Program-made: the position numbers and the translations under genes
Notes under the pieces: generated by a model
What the model was told of the DNA's origin: nothing
Databases searched by the model: none
The model's input: only the letters and a program-made list of their open reading frames with translations
Part shown: piece after piece, positions 43,473 to 52,900 of the stretch
How the letters are laid out: the number at the start of each line of letters is the position of its first letter
How positions within the stretch are numbered: the stretch's first letter is position 1
NCBI RefSeq assembly: GCF_002104795.1
Contig: NZ_NCXO01000002.1
Coordinates: 1 to 64,000 of the forward strand
Direction of reading: 5' to 3'
DNA from: Mycolicibacillus koreensis
GTDB lineage: Bacteria > Actinomycetota > Actinomycetes > Mycobacteriales > Mycobacteriaceae
Length of the DNA: 64,000 nt

Positions 43473-44093
43473 TCAATCCTGCGGTTCGGGCTCGCCGGGG
43501 TTGAGCAGCGAATCGACCTTGCTCTCCACCCGGCGCACCGCGGCCTCCACCTCGCACACCGCGGTTTCCACCGCCAGTTGCATCACCAACAGCCGGGTCG
43601 CCAACCGCTGCAGCGGGTTCAGCGCGGCCGGACGCCACTGCAGCTGCTGCATCAGTGGGCTGTCGGCGGCGCGGTTCACCAGACGGAACAGCCCCGTCGC
43701 GCCGGGAATGAGACTGCGTTCACGGATCGCCTGCAGACTCTCCGGGCCCAACGCGACGAATTTGCCGGCTCGGCCGAACATCCCCGCGGCCCCGGCCACC
43801 AAACCGGAGAAGCCCTCCCCGCCGGTGGCCGACTCCAGCCCCGCGACCGCCAACCGCTCGCCGGCCGCTGCGCGCAACCGATCCAGATAGGACTCCACCC
43901 CGTCGGGATCGCCACCGATCAGCAGACCCTCCGGCGACAGCGCCACCACCACCTCGCCGCGCTGCCCACCGGTGATCGACGGCAACCGCACATAGGTGTG
44001 CTCGTCGGCGCCGTCGGTCGGCTCGCCCGGCCGGTCCGACCCCGCCGCCCCGGTCACCGCGGCCCCCGCGATCGGTACCCGCTCATTGCTCAC
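43473..44093 (-). CDS. Hypothetical protein, 206 aa
   Basis: Not recognised. After a flexible start the protein has a beta-rich VALSPEGLLIGGDPDGVESYLDRLRAAAG segment, a Gly-rich AGAAGMFGRAGKFVALGPESL stretch, and a C-terminal helix AVETAVCEVEAAVRRVESKVDSLL with coiled-coil heptads. No signal peptide or membrane segment. A TACACT box on the minus strand at 44127-44122 and a GAGGTGAG site support the ATG at 44093. Confidence 0.6.
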   Translation of the reverse strand: MSNERVPIAGAAVTGAAGSDRPGEPTDGADEHTYVRLPSITGGQRGEVVVALSPEGLLIGGDPDGVESYLDRLRAAAGERLAVAGLESATGGEGFSGLVAGAAGMFGRAGKFVALGPESLQAIRERSLIPGATGLFRLVNRAADSPLMQQLQWRPAALNPLQRLATRLLVMQLAVETAVCEVEAAVRRVESKVDSLLNPGEPEPQD

Positions 44094-44194
44094 CTCGTGC
44101 CGTCGATTGCCGTCGCCGCAGAGTGTAGTGGGTCACACCGGGGCCGCCGGGCGAATGCGGCGACCGGTCGTGCGGGCGCCTCATCGAGCCACGC

Positions 44195-44200
44195 TAAGCT
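44195..44200 (+). promoter_or_regulatory. -10 box (TAAGCT), leaderless promoter
   Basis: TAAGCT ends six bases before the GTG of the ABC ATPase gene at 44207. Confidence 0.5.
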
Positions 44201-44206
44201 ACCCGG

Positions 44207-44986
44207 GTGGAGCCATGCCCCGAATCGGTTGCGGCACCGGTCGTCCTCGAAACCCGTGGGCTTCACAAGTCGTTCAGCCGCGGGGCGGCCGTCACTTCGA
44301 TCCTCACCGGCATCGACCTACAGATCCGTCGCGGCGAATTCGTGGCGCTGGTCGGTCCGTCGGGATCGGGGAAATCGACCCTGCTGAGCATTCTGGGGTT
44401 GCTCGACACCCCCACCAGCGGTGACGTGCTGCTCAACGGCACCAACGTCACGACGTTGTCGCGCAAGAAACTTGCCGCTCTGCGGGGCCGCACCCTCGGC
44501 TACGTGTTCCAGTCGTTCAACCTGCTGGCGGGGCTGACCGTCGTCGAGAACGTGATGCTTCCCGGGTTGCTGGCCGGCCGATCCGGCCCCGCCGAACACG
44601 GTCGGGCGATCGGGCTCCTCGACCAGGTCGGGGTGGCCGGACTGGCCAAGCGGGTGCCCGCACAGCTCTCCGGCGGTGAGCAGCAGCGGGTCGCGGTCGC
44701 CCGCGCCCTGTTCATGAACCCCGATGTGATCCTGGCCGACGAGCCGACCGGGAACCTCGACACCCCCAACGGCCGCAAGGTCATCGACGTGCTCTACCGG
44801 CTCAACGCCGCCGGCCAGACCATCGTGTTGGTCACCCACGACCAGACCATCGCCGACGCGGCACCCCGGCTGATCTCGCTGCGCGACGGCAGTATCGAAG
44901 CCGACAGCGCCGAACCCGGCGAGGACCCCGCAGAGGACCCCGGCGAGGTGGACCCCGCCGAAGACCCGGAATCCGACCAGCCATGA
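44207..44986 (+). CDS. ABC transporter ATPase, MacB/LolD type
   Basis: A 259-residue ATPase. Walker A is GPSGSGKST, the Q-loop YVFQSFNLL, the signature [15 protein letters not shown], Walker [12 protein letters not shown], and the switch His is in [24 protein letters not shown] is typical of LolD/MacB-class ATPases, which power FtsX-like permeases that move lipids or peptides within or out of the membrane. The tail is acidic and Pro-rich with repeated EDP units. The stop overlaps the permease start by four bases. Confidence 0.92.
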   Translation: MEPCPESVAAPVVLETRGLHKSFSRGAAVTSILTGIDLQIRRGEFVALVGPSGSGKSTLLSILGLLDTPTSGDVLLNGTNVTTLSRKKLAALRGRTLGYVFQSFNLLAGLTVVENVMLPGLLAGRSGPAEHGRAIGLLDQVGVAGLAKRVPAQLSGGEQQRVAVARALFMNPDVILADEPTGNLDTPNGRKVIDVLYRLNAAGQTIVLVTHDQTIADAAPRLISLRDGSIEADSAEPGEDPAEDPGEVDPAEDPESDQP

Positions 44987-47511
44987 TCCGTGGACCGCTG
45001 GCCACCCTCAGCGTGCTGCGGATCATCAACCTCCGGGCCATCCGCCGCCACGTACTGCGCGCCGCGTTGGCGGCCCTCTCCCTCGGCGGCGGGGTCGCCG
45101 TCGTGGTCGCCGTGCTCATCGAAACCACCAGTGTGCAGACCGCCGTCGACGACGTGGGCTATCAGATCGCCGGGCCCGCACCGCTGCGGGTGGTCGGCGC
45201 GGCCACCCGCGGCGGCATCACCCCGGAGGCGGTGACGACGGTCCGCGACACCGCCGGTGCCGCCACCATTGTCCCGGTGGTGCGGGCTGTGACGCTGATC
45301 CGCGACGGCGACACCGAGGCGTTCGGGCTCGGGCTCGGCGTGGACTGCTCGGCGCAGTGGATCGTCGATCCGCAGGTCTGCCAAGCCGGCCAGAGCGAAC
45401 CACCGCCGGCCACCTCTGCGGTGCTCGGCGCCTCCCTGGCCCCCGGGGCCGCGTTGATGACCGATGTCGGGTCGATGCCCCTGGCGGATTTCCAGCAGAT
45501 CGACGACCTCGACGCGATCAACAACGGCCTGGTGGTGGTGCTGCCGCTCAGCGTGGCCCAGACGCAGTTCTCCCGCGGGCCCAACGTGGACATGCTCTAC
45601 GTCACCCTGGCGCCCGACGCCGACCCCGAACAGGTGCGGGCGGCGCTCAGCGAGGAACTCGGCGCCGGATACACGGTGCAGCCGCGCAGCGAACCGGCCC
45701 GCGGTTTCAACGTCAACTCGATCCTGTTGCCGCTGTTGGCGATATTCGCGCTGATCGCCGTCGGGGTGGGGGTGATCCTCATCGTCCAGATCACCCGGCT
45801 GTCGGTGGAGGAACGCCGCCGCGAGATCGCGATCGCCGCCGCGCTGGGCGCTTCGCCCCGTTCGATCGCCGCCGGGTTCCTCTCCGAGGCGGCCCTTCTC
45901 GGCGCGGTCGGCGCGGTGCTGGGCATCGTCGTGGGTATCGGGATCGCGATCCCGGTCGTTGCCAGTGCCAGTGAACTTACTCGCCAATTCCTCGGGGTGA
46001 GTGTTCGTTTGGTGCTCGATCCACGGATCTTCGCCGTCGGGCCGGGGATCGGCCTGCTGCTGGCCGTCGCCGCCGCCTGGCTGCCGGCGTTGTCGGCGGC
46101 GCGAACCCCGATCGTCGACGAGCTCTCCGGTCGCGCCGGCCAGGGTCTGGGTAAACCACAGCGGTTGTGGCTCAAGGCTGCTGCGTTACTGGCACTCGGG
46201 TTGGGGGGGATGGGCGCGTCGGCCCTGGCCACCCGCAGCGGCGGGCTGCTGGCGTGGCAGGCGACCGTCGCCGATGTCGGAGCGGTCACCGCGATCATCG
46301 GGGTCCTGCTGGCGGCGGCGTACCTGAGCGCCCAGCTGATCGTGTGGATCCGGCAACGCCCCGACCTTCCCCGTCACCCGGCACCGGCGTTGGCGCTCAC
46401 CGGATTGCGAGCGGACTCCTCGCGCACCGCGGCAATCGCCGGCGCGGTCGCCGTACCGGTGGTGGTGGCGATCCTGCTGTCGGGATTCCTGTTGGCCATC
46501 AATGCCGGTGGGCGTGATGTCGCCGAAGCGCAGGCCTACCAGAGGGTGGCGGTGACGACCAGCAGTTTCGCCGACTACGGCCCGCTCGACGCCCGTTTCT
46601 CACCCGCGACGATGGCCACGCTGCGGTCGCTGCCGAGCCTGGGCAGCGTCGAGCGGATGGCCGAGATCGAAGTCAACCTGCTCGACGGGTCGCTGGCACA
46701 TGTGCAGGCCCAGGACCGCCCGACCTTCCCGTTCGGCCTGCTGCAGGGCAGCGTCCCCCGCGACGCTCTGGACGCCGACGAACTGGTCGTCGGCGGGATC
46801 CTGGCCCGCGAGAAACAGGTGCGCGTCGGCGACCAGATCTATCTGGGCAGTCAGCCGGGCGGGCGCAACATGACGATCGGGTCGATCGTCGCGACCCCCG
46901 AGTACGGCGGTCAGCGCATCTACCTGCCCTACGATCTGGCCGAACAGCTCTACGGTCCACAACCGCCCGGGCTTGTGTTCCTCACCCCCGGCCCGGACGC
47001 CACCGCCGCGGAACTCATCGCCGACATCACCGCCGCCGACTTCGACCAAGAGGTCCACCCGGTCACCACCGACGGTTACGCCGGCGATATCGCCGAGTCG
47101 GTGTCGCGCTACCTGAACCCGCTCAATGCGCTCAAATACGGGCTGCTGGCGATCGCGTTCATCTCGGTGTTGGCCACCCTTTTGCTGGTGGGGATGCGCC
47201 GACGCCGTGAGGTGGCGCTCATCCAGGCACTCGGCGCCACCCGCTGGCGGGTGTTCACCATCACCACCACCGAGGCAATCATCGCCGGGGCAACCGGAGC
47301 GCTGTGCGGGGCGGTGCTGTCGCTTGTTGTGATCCAGGCGGTCCGCCACGCCGCCATCGTCAACGTCGGGCTGATCGCGCCGATGGTGTTCCCGTGGAAC
47401 GAGGGCCTGCGTTACGCGGTCGCGGCCACCGTATCGGCGGTGGCCGCCGCGGTGATCCCGGCCTGGCGCGCCACCCGATCCACTCCCGCGGTCGAACTGC
47501 GCGACGAGTAG
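44983..47511 (+). CDS. FtsX-like ABC permease with two FtsX modules
   Basis: An 842-residue permease. The first module has an N-terminal membrane segment (about 22-48) and three near 245-385, with the FtsX pattern ILIVQITRLSVEERRREIAIAAALGASPRSIAAGFLSEAALLGAVGAVLG. The second repeats this after about 395 with segments near 485-515 and 715-830 (LLLVGMRRRREVALIQALGATRWRVFTITTTEAIIAG). Large extracytoplasmic loops lie between. Together with the overlapping ATPase it forms an export or lipoprotein-type transporter. It might export the product of the nearby PKS-NRPS, but it lies on the opposite strand beyond another gene. Confidence 0.88.
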   Translation: MIRGPLATLSVLRIINLRAIRRHVLRAALAALSLGGGVAVVVAVLIETTSVQTAVDDVGYQIAGPAPLRVVGAATRGGITPEAVTTVRDTAGAATIVPVVRAVTLIRDGDTEAFGLGLGVDCSAQWIVDPQVCQAGQSEPPPATSAVLGASLAPGAALMTDVGSMPLADFQQIDDLDAINNGLVVVLPLSVAQTQFSRGPNVDMLYVTLAPDADPEQVRAALSEELGAGYTVQPRSEPARGFNVNSILLPLLAIFALIAVGVGVILIVQITRLSVEERRREIAIAAALGASPRSIAAGFLSEAALLGAVGAVLGIVVGIGIAIPVVASASELTRQFLGVSVRLVLDPRIFAVGPGIGLLLAVAAAWLPALSAARTPIVDELSGRAGQGLGKPQRLWLKAAALLALGLGGMGASALATRSGGLLAWQATVADVGAVTAIIGVLLAAAYLSAQLIVWIRQRPDLPRHPAPALALTGLRADSSRTAAIAGAVAVPVVVAILLSGFLLAINAGGRDVAEAQAYQRVAVTTSSFADYGPLDARFSPATMATLRSLPSLGSVERMAEIEVNLLDGSLAHVQAQDRPTFPFGLLQGSVPRDALDADELVVGGILAREKQVRVGDQIYLGSQPGGRNMTIGSIVATPEYGGQRIYLPYDLAEQLYGPQPPGLVFLTPGPDATAAELIADITAADFDQEVHPVTTDGYAGDIAESVSRYLNPLNALKYGLLAIAFISVLATLLLVGMRRRREVALIQALGATRWRVFTITTTEAIIAGATGALCGAVLSLVVIQAVRHAAIVNVGLIAPMVFPWNEGLRYAVAATVSAVAAAVIPAWRATRSTPAVELRDE

Positions 47512-47569
47512 GTTTTCGGCCAGGGCGCACAACGCGGTGCGTTCTCTAGACACGAATACGGAGAACACG

Positions 47570-48943
47570 ATGACATCGAGGGTCACCCCGGTGCCCGGTT
47601 TCACCGGTGACGCGATCTATCCCGACAGCCCCGGCTACGACACGGCGCGACAGGTGTTCAACGGACTCATCGACAAGCGCCCCGCGGTCCTGCTGCGCTG
47701 CCATACCCTCGACGACATCGTCGCGGCGGTGCGCTACGCGGTCGAGTCCGGTGCGCAGATCGCGGTGCGTGGCGGCGGGCACAGTGTCGCCGGACATTCC
47801 AGCACCGACGGCGGTGTGGTCATTGACCTTTCAGCAATGCGTGGCGTGCAGGTCGATCCACAACGACGGATCGCGATGGTCGAACCGGGTGCCACCTGGG
47901 CCGACGTGGACCGCGCCACCACCGCGCACGGCTTGGCCTGCCCCGGCGGTGTGGTGTCGACCACCGGGGTGGGTGGATTCACCCTCGGTGGCGGCATCGG
48001 CTGGCTCTCCCGTGCCTACGGGTTGACCTGTGACAACCTCGTCGGCGCCGATGTGGTGGCGCCCACGGGCGAGGTGCTCACGGTCAGCGAGACCGACGAC
48101 CCCGAGGTGTTGTGGGGCCTGCGCGGGGGCGGTGGAAATTTCGGTGTGGTGGCACGATTCGTGTTGCGGCTGCACCCGGTCGACGAGGTGGTCGCCGGGG
48201 TGTACAGCTACGCCGACACCGAGGCCGACACCGTGCTCCGGCATTTCCGCGACCGCATGGACGGCGCACCCGACCACCTCGCGGCGATCCTCGACTTCTC
48301 CACCGACATCACCTCCGGACGCAACCTGGTCAATATCCTCGGCTGCTCGACACGCACCGACGCAACCGGGCAGAACGACGTCGATGCGCTATTGACGGTG
48401 CCTGCGGCGTCCACCGAACCCGCGGTGGCGCTGCGGCACACCCTGCGCTACGCCACCTGGCAGCAGGTGATCGACCAGACCGCGCCGTTCGGCTGGTTGA
48501 ACTACTGGAAGTCGGTGTTCCTCACCGAATTGTCCGACGAAGCGATCCGCCGCATCTCGCTGCTGGGCCGCGCCCGCCCGACCGCGCAGACACGGCTCCA
48601 CCTGATCCGCCTCGGCGGGGTGGCCGGACGAGTCGCACCGGAGGCGACCGCGATCGCCACCCGCACCCACCCGTACATCATTCACCTGATGACCACCTGG
48701 ACCGACCCGGCCGACACCGAACGGTGCCGCGCCTGGGCCGGCCAAGCCTACGAGATCCTGCGCCCGCTCGGCCCCTCGAGCGCCTATCTCAACTTCGTCG
48801 GAGACGAAGGCCAAGAACGCATCCGGGCCAGCTTCGGTGACGAGACCTATCGCCGCCTCGCCGCGTTGAAGGCCCGCCTGGACCCGACCAACCGGTTCGC
48901 GCTCAACCACAACATCGAACCCGCCGCGCCCACCGCGGTGTAG
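47570..48943 (+). CDS. FAD-linked oxidase, berberine bridge enzyme-like (PCMH/VAO family)
   Basis: A 457-residue flavoprotein. RGGGHSVAGHSSTDGGVVIDLS carries His71, the site of covalent FAD attachment. GGVVSTTGVGGFTLGGGIGWLSRAYGLTCDNL follows. The second attachment Cys found in bicovalent members (before the GVGG motif) is replaced by Ser/Thr, so a single linkage is expected. The C-terminal BBE motif is DPTNRFALNHNI. Such enzymes oxidise alcohols or form rings in secondary metabolites. A GGAGA site precedes the ATG. It converges on the reductase gene of the PKS-NRPS operon. Confidence 0.88.
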   Translation: MTSRVTPVPGFTGDAIYPDSPGYDTARQVFNGLIDKRPAVLLRCHTLDDIVAAVRYAVESGAQIAVRGGGHSVAGHSSTDGGVVIDLSAMRGVQVDPQRRIAMVEPGATWADVDRATTAHGLACPGGVVSTTGVGGFTLGGGIGWLSRAYGLTCDNLVGADVVAPTGEVLTVSETDDPEVLWGLRGGGGNFGVVARFVLRLHPVDEVVAGVYSYADTEADTVLRHFRDRMDGAPDHLAAILDFSTDITSGRNLVNILGCSTRTDATGQNDVDALLTVPAASTEPAVALRHTLRYATWQQVIDQTAPFGWLNYWKSVFLTELSDEAIRRISLLGRARPTAQTRLHLIRLGGVAGRVAPEATAIATRTHPYIIHLMTTWTDPADTERCRAWAGQAYEILRPLGPSSAYLNFVGDEGQERIRASFGDETYRRLAALKARLDPTNRFALNHNIEPAAPTAV

Positions 48944-48963
48944 ACACACGGGCACCCCAGCGC

Positions 48964-49962
48964 TCAGCGCGGCGCCGGCACCAGACCCTCGGCGGCATAC
49001 CAGCGGTAGGCCTCGCTGATCGCGGTCGCGAACGGTGTGCACGGCACCCCCAGTTCGGTGCGCGCCTTGGTGCCGTCGGCGTAGATGCCGTAGCCGGACA
49101 GGCGCATCTGCTTGGCGTCGATCGGCAACCGCGGGCCGATCACCGTGCGCACCGCGGCCACCGCCCCGGCGGCCACCGGAATGATCCAGCGCGGCAACGT
49201 CACCGCCGGCGGCGGGGAGCCCACCATCTCGCACACGGTGCTGAACGCGTCGTGAAACGTCAGGTTCTGCCCGGCCAGGATGTAGCGCTCGCCGACCCTC
49301 CCACACTCGGCCGCGCCGAGGTGACCGGCCACCACATCGGTGGTCGACACGAAGTTGGTGCCCCCGGGTGCGGCCACCCGCAGCCGCCCCTGGGCGGCCT
49401 GCACCACCATCGCCGCGGCGATCCGGTTCACATCGCGCGGACCGATCACCACCGACGGGTTGACGGTCACCGCCGGCAGCCCGGCGGCGACCGCGCGGGC
49501 CACCTCCGCTTCGGCCAGCCACTTGCTGTGCCCGTAGGGAAACCGGCGCGGTGCCAGGTTGAACGCATCGGTCTCGAGAAGTTGGTGCCCCGGTGGCGGG
49601 ACCCCCAGTGCGGCAATGGAGCTGGTGTAGACGAATCGGGTGACCCCGGCGCGCAGGGCGGCCGCAGCCATCGTGCGGGTACCGATCACGTTGGTGCGGT
49701 AAAGCTGCTCGCGGCCGCGGTAGCGCCAATAGTCGGAGATCGCGGCGGTGTGGAACACCCAGTCGCAGTCAGTCATCGACTCGGCGAGACGGTGTTCATC
49801 ATCGAGAACGTCGCCGATGACACCCTCATAGGTCAGACCCTGCAGTGCTGCCGGTGACGACGATGCCCGGTGCAGCACCCGTACCTGCACACCGCGGTCG
49901 ATCAGGCCGGCGACCAGGTTGGCTCCGACGAATCCCGTACCGCCGGTGACGAACGCCCGCAT
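48964..49962 (-). CDS. NAD(P)-dependent extended-SDR reductase, third gene of the PKS-NRPS operon
   Basis: A 332-residue extended short-chain dehydrogenase. The cofactor loop is GGTGFVG at 7-13 and the catalytic residues are Ser114/115 and Tyr143-GHS-Lys147. TNVIGTRTMAAAALRAGVTRFVYTSSIAALG is typical of the 3-beta-HSD/dihydroflavonol-reductase branch, which includes OleD-type reductases of beta-keto acids. The ATG lies six bases after the NRPS stop, so it belongs to the operon and probably reduces a carbonyl made by the megasynthase. The exact substrate is inference. Confidence 0.85.
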   Translation of the reverse strand: MRAFVTGGTGFVGANLVAGLIDRGVQVRVLHRASSSPAALQGLTYEGVIGDVLDDEHRLAESMTDCDWVFHTAAISDYWRYRGREQLYRTNVIGTRTMAAAALRAGVTRFVYTSSIAALGVPPPGHQLLETDAFNLAPRRFPYGHSKWLAEAEVARAVAAGLPAVTVNPSVVIGPRDVNRIAAAMVVQAAQGRLRVAAPGGTNFVSTTDVVAGHLGAAECGRVGERYILAGQNLTFHDAFSTVCEMVGSPPPAVTLPRWIIPVAAGAVAAVRTVIGPRLPIDAKQMRLSGYGIYADGTKARTELGVPCTPFATAISEAYRWYAAEGLVPAPR

Positions 49963-49968
49963 CGCGCC

Positions 49969-52900
49969 TCAGAACCGGTAGGTGGTGCAGCCGACCTCGA
50001 CCCCGGAGCCGACGGTGATGATCAACCCGAGATCGCCGGGGGCGACCAGATTGTGGCGGCGGACGTGGTCGATCGCGTACGGCAGCGACGAGGTGAACAG
50101 ATCGGTGTCGGAGGCCACCCCGACGAACCGCGACCGCGGGATGTCGATGCGGGCGGCCAACTCACCGAGGGCGGCACCCGGCAAATGCGGGGGCAGCACC
50201 ACCGCGATGTCGGCGGGTTCCAGCCCGTCGGCCGTCAGCAGTTGCTTGACCGCCGACGGGATGCAACTGGTGTACACCGCCGCGAGGTCGGGGTCGCGGT
50301 CGATGCGCAGCCAGGTTCGTCCGTCGCGCTGCTGGGTGTAAGTGGTCAATGCCTCGCGGTACTCCGGGTGGTGGTCGAAGACGAAGCGGCCGAAGCCTTC
50401 CCCGTCGGGGTCGGCGTTGCCGCTGAGCAGCAGCGCCGATCCGGTCTCGGCGATCCCGTACAGCGGGTAGCCGCTCTCGGGGGTGTTGTTCTCGATCTCC
50501 GACGCCAGCACCATCGCATGGCCGGTGCGGCCCGCAGCGATCATCCCGGCCGCGACGTGGCAGGCGTTGAGGAAACCGACCGCACCGTTGAGCACATCGA
50601 ACGCCAGCGTCGTCGGCTCGGCGGCGGAGTGGATGTCGCCGTTGATGTCCAGTTCCCCGGCGACCAGCGCCGCCACCGCGGGCTCGGAGAGGAAATCGTC
50701 GCGGTAGATCCCGGCGTGGATCATCAGCCCGACCGCTTGGGGGGCCACCTCGGCGCGGTCCAGGCAGGCCCGGGCGGCGGCGACCGCCGCACCGATCGAC
50801 GATGTGGCCGCCGGGTCGACCGCCGGCGCCAATCCGACACTGTCGATACGCACCCGCGGTGTCGCCGGCAGGTCTCGGCGGTCCGCGCTGCGGCGAGTGC
50901 TGCGGGCCGGGGGCCTCGGCCCCCCGGAATCGGCGGCCAGACGCAGTCGGTCGGGCAGGTCGTCGAAGGTGTACAGCGCGGTGCCCACGGTCTGACCGGA
51001 GCCGGTGATCGAGAACACCACGTTGTCGCCGGAGTTGATCCGGTTGGCGGCGATGCTGTCGGCCAACGCCACGAAATGGCTGGTAGTCGCGGTGTTTCCG
51101 CGTTCGGCAAGGTTGTAGATGGTGTTGCCCCGATGGGCTGCGCCGGCACCGAAGACACGGTTGATGGCACCGACCGCGTCGTTGATCGACGACTCCGACG
51201 TCTGGTGCATCAGCAGGTGGTCGATGGTGTCGGGCCGCCAACCATGGCGCCCCATCACCTCGGCGACGTAGGGCACCGAATGTTTCACCGCCACCGCGGT
51301 CTGGGTGACCGAATCGGTGACCATGATCGCCCCGCCGTGCGGGCCGTCGGTGGCCTTGGCGATGCAGAGTTTCGCGTAGCGGCTCAGAGTGGCCATGTCG
51401 AGGTCACGGAACCCGACCCGGTCGCCGGTGGCGCGCTCGAGCACCACCGCGGCCCCCGCGTCACCGAGAGTCAGGCAGGCCAGCCGCGGATCCATCGGGC
51501 CGGCGATCTCGCGCTGGGCGGTCTCGGTGAGATGGCTGATGTACTCGCCGCTGACCACCAGCGCCGACCGGATCAGCCCGGTGGCCAAGAACGCGTCGGC
51601 GACATCGATGCCGGTGAACATGCCCGCGCAAGCGTTGTTGATGTCGAACGCCACTGCGTGGGAGAGCCCGCAGACATCGCGGAGTCGGGCGGCGGTGCTG
51701 GGTTCGAAGCTGAACATGTGGCCCGGACCGTCGCAACGGGAGATGTTGCAGGCGATGATCAAGTCGATGTCTTCGGGCAGGTAAGTCGACCGGGAAAGCG
51801 CTTGTGCTGCGGCGCTGCGCGCCAGATCGATCGCGTACTCGCCGTCACCGGCCATCCGGCGGTTTTTGATTCCGGTCAGCCGCTCCAACGGAATCCGCAC
51901 CTCGTTGCGGCACCCGGCGAGGACCGTCTCGGTGGCCACCACCCGCGGCGGTAGGTACACCCCCAGGCTCTCGATCACCGTGGGGTGCGCGCGCGCCGCG
52001 GTGCGCGGCGCGGCGACCGGGGCCGCCTGTGCGGCCGTGGGTGCCGCCGGGGCTGCCCCGGTGGCCGCGGGGACCACCTCCGTGGCGTCGGGGAGCGGCC
52101 CGAACTCGGCGGCCAGTTCGGCGATGGTGCCGTAGACGAACAGTGATTCCGGCCGCAGCGCCAACCCGTGATCTCCGGCCTGCATCGCCACCTCCAACGC
52201 CTGGGTGGAGGCGCCGCCGAGGGAGAAGAAGTCGTCGGTGACCCCGACGCGGTCCACGTCGAGCACCGACCGCCAGATCTCGGCGAGCACCTGCTCGGTC
52301 CGGGTGCGCGGGGCGATGTATTCGGCCAGCGTCAACGGCGCGGCCGCATCGGCGGCGGCCAGCGCCCGCCGGTCCACCTTGCCGCTGGAGGTCAACGGCA
52401 GCGCGTCGGTGACCCGGAACACCGCCGGAATCATCGCCGCGGGAAGCAATTCGAGCAGGAACCGGCGCAGTTCGCCGGTGCCCGGGGCCGCCGCACCGGC
52501 GGGGACGACGTGCGCCACCAGCAGGGTGGCGCCGTGGCCGTCGCGGGCGGCGACCACGGCGGCGTCGGCGATGCCGGGGTGACGGGTCAGCGCGGCCTCC
52601 ACCTCGCCGGGCTCGATGCGGAACCCGCGGACCTTCACCTGGTTGTCGATACGTCCCAGGTACTCGATGTTGCCGTCGGCGCGGTAGCGGGCGCGATCCC
52701 CGGTGCGGTAGAGCCGGGCACCGGGGTTCGCGGAGAACGGGTCCGGGCGAAACGCGGCCGCGGTCAACTCCGGCCGGTCCAGGTAGCCGCGGCCCACCGC
52801 CACCCCGCCGATGAACAGCTCGCCGGCCACCCCGACCGGCACCGGCTGCCCGTGAGCGTCGAGCAGGTGGATGGTGGCGTTGGCGATCGGTCGGCCGATC

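Noticed and set aside
43473-44093. Assigning the 206-residue protein to the ABC exporter
   Set aside because: It is divergent, soluble, and has no adaptor-protein features.
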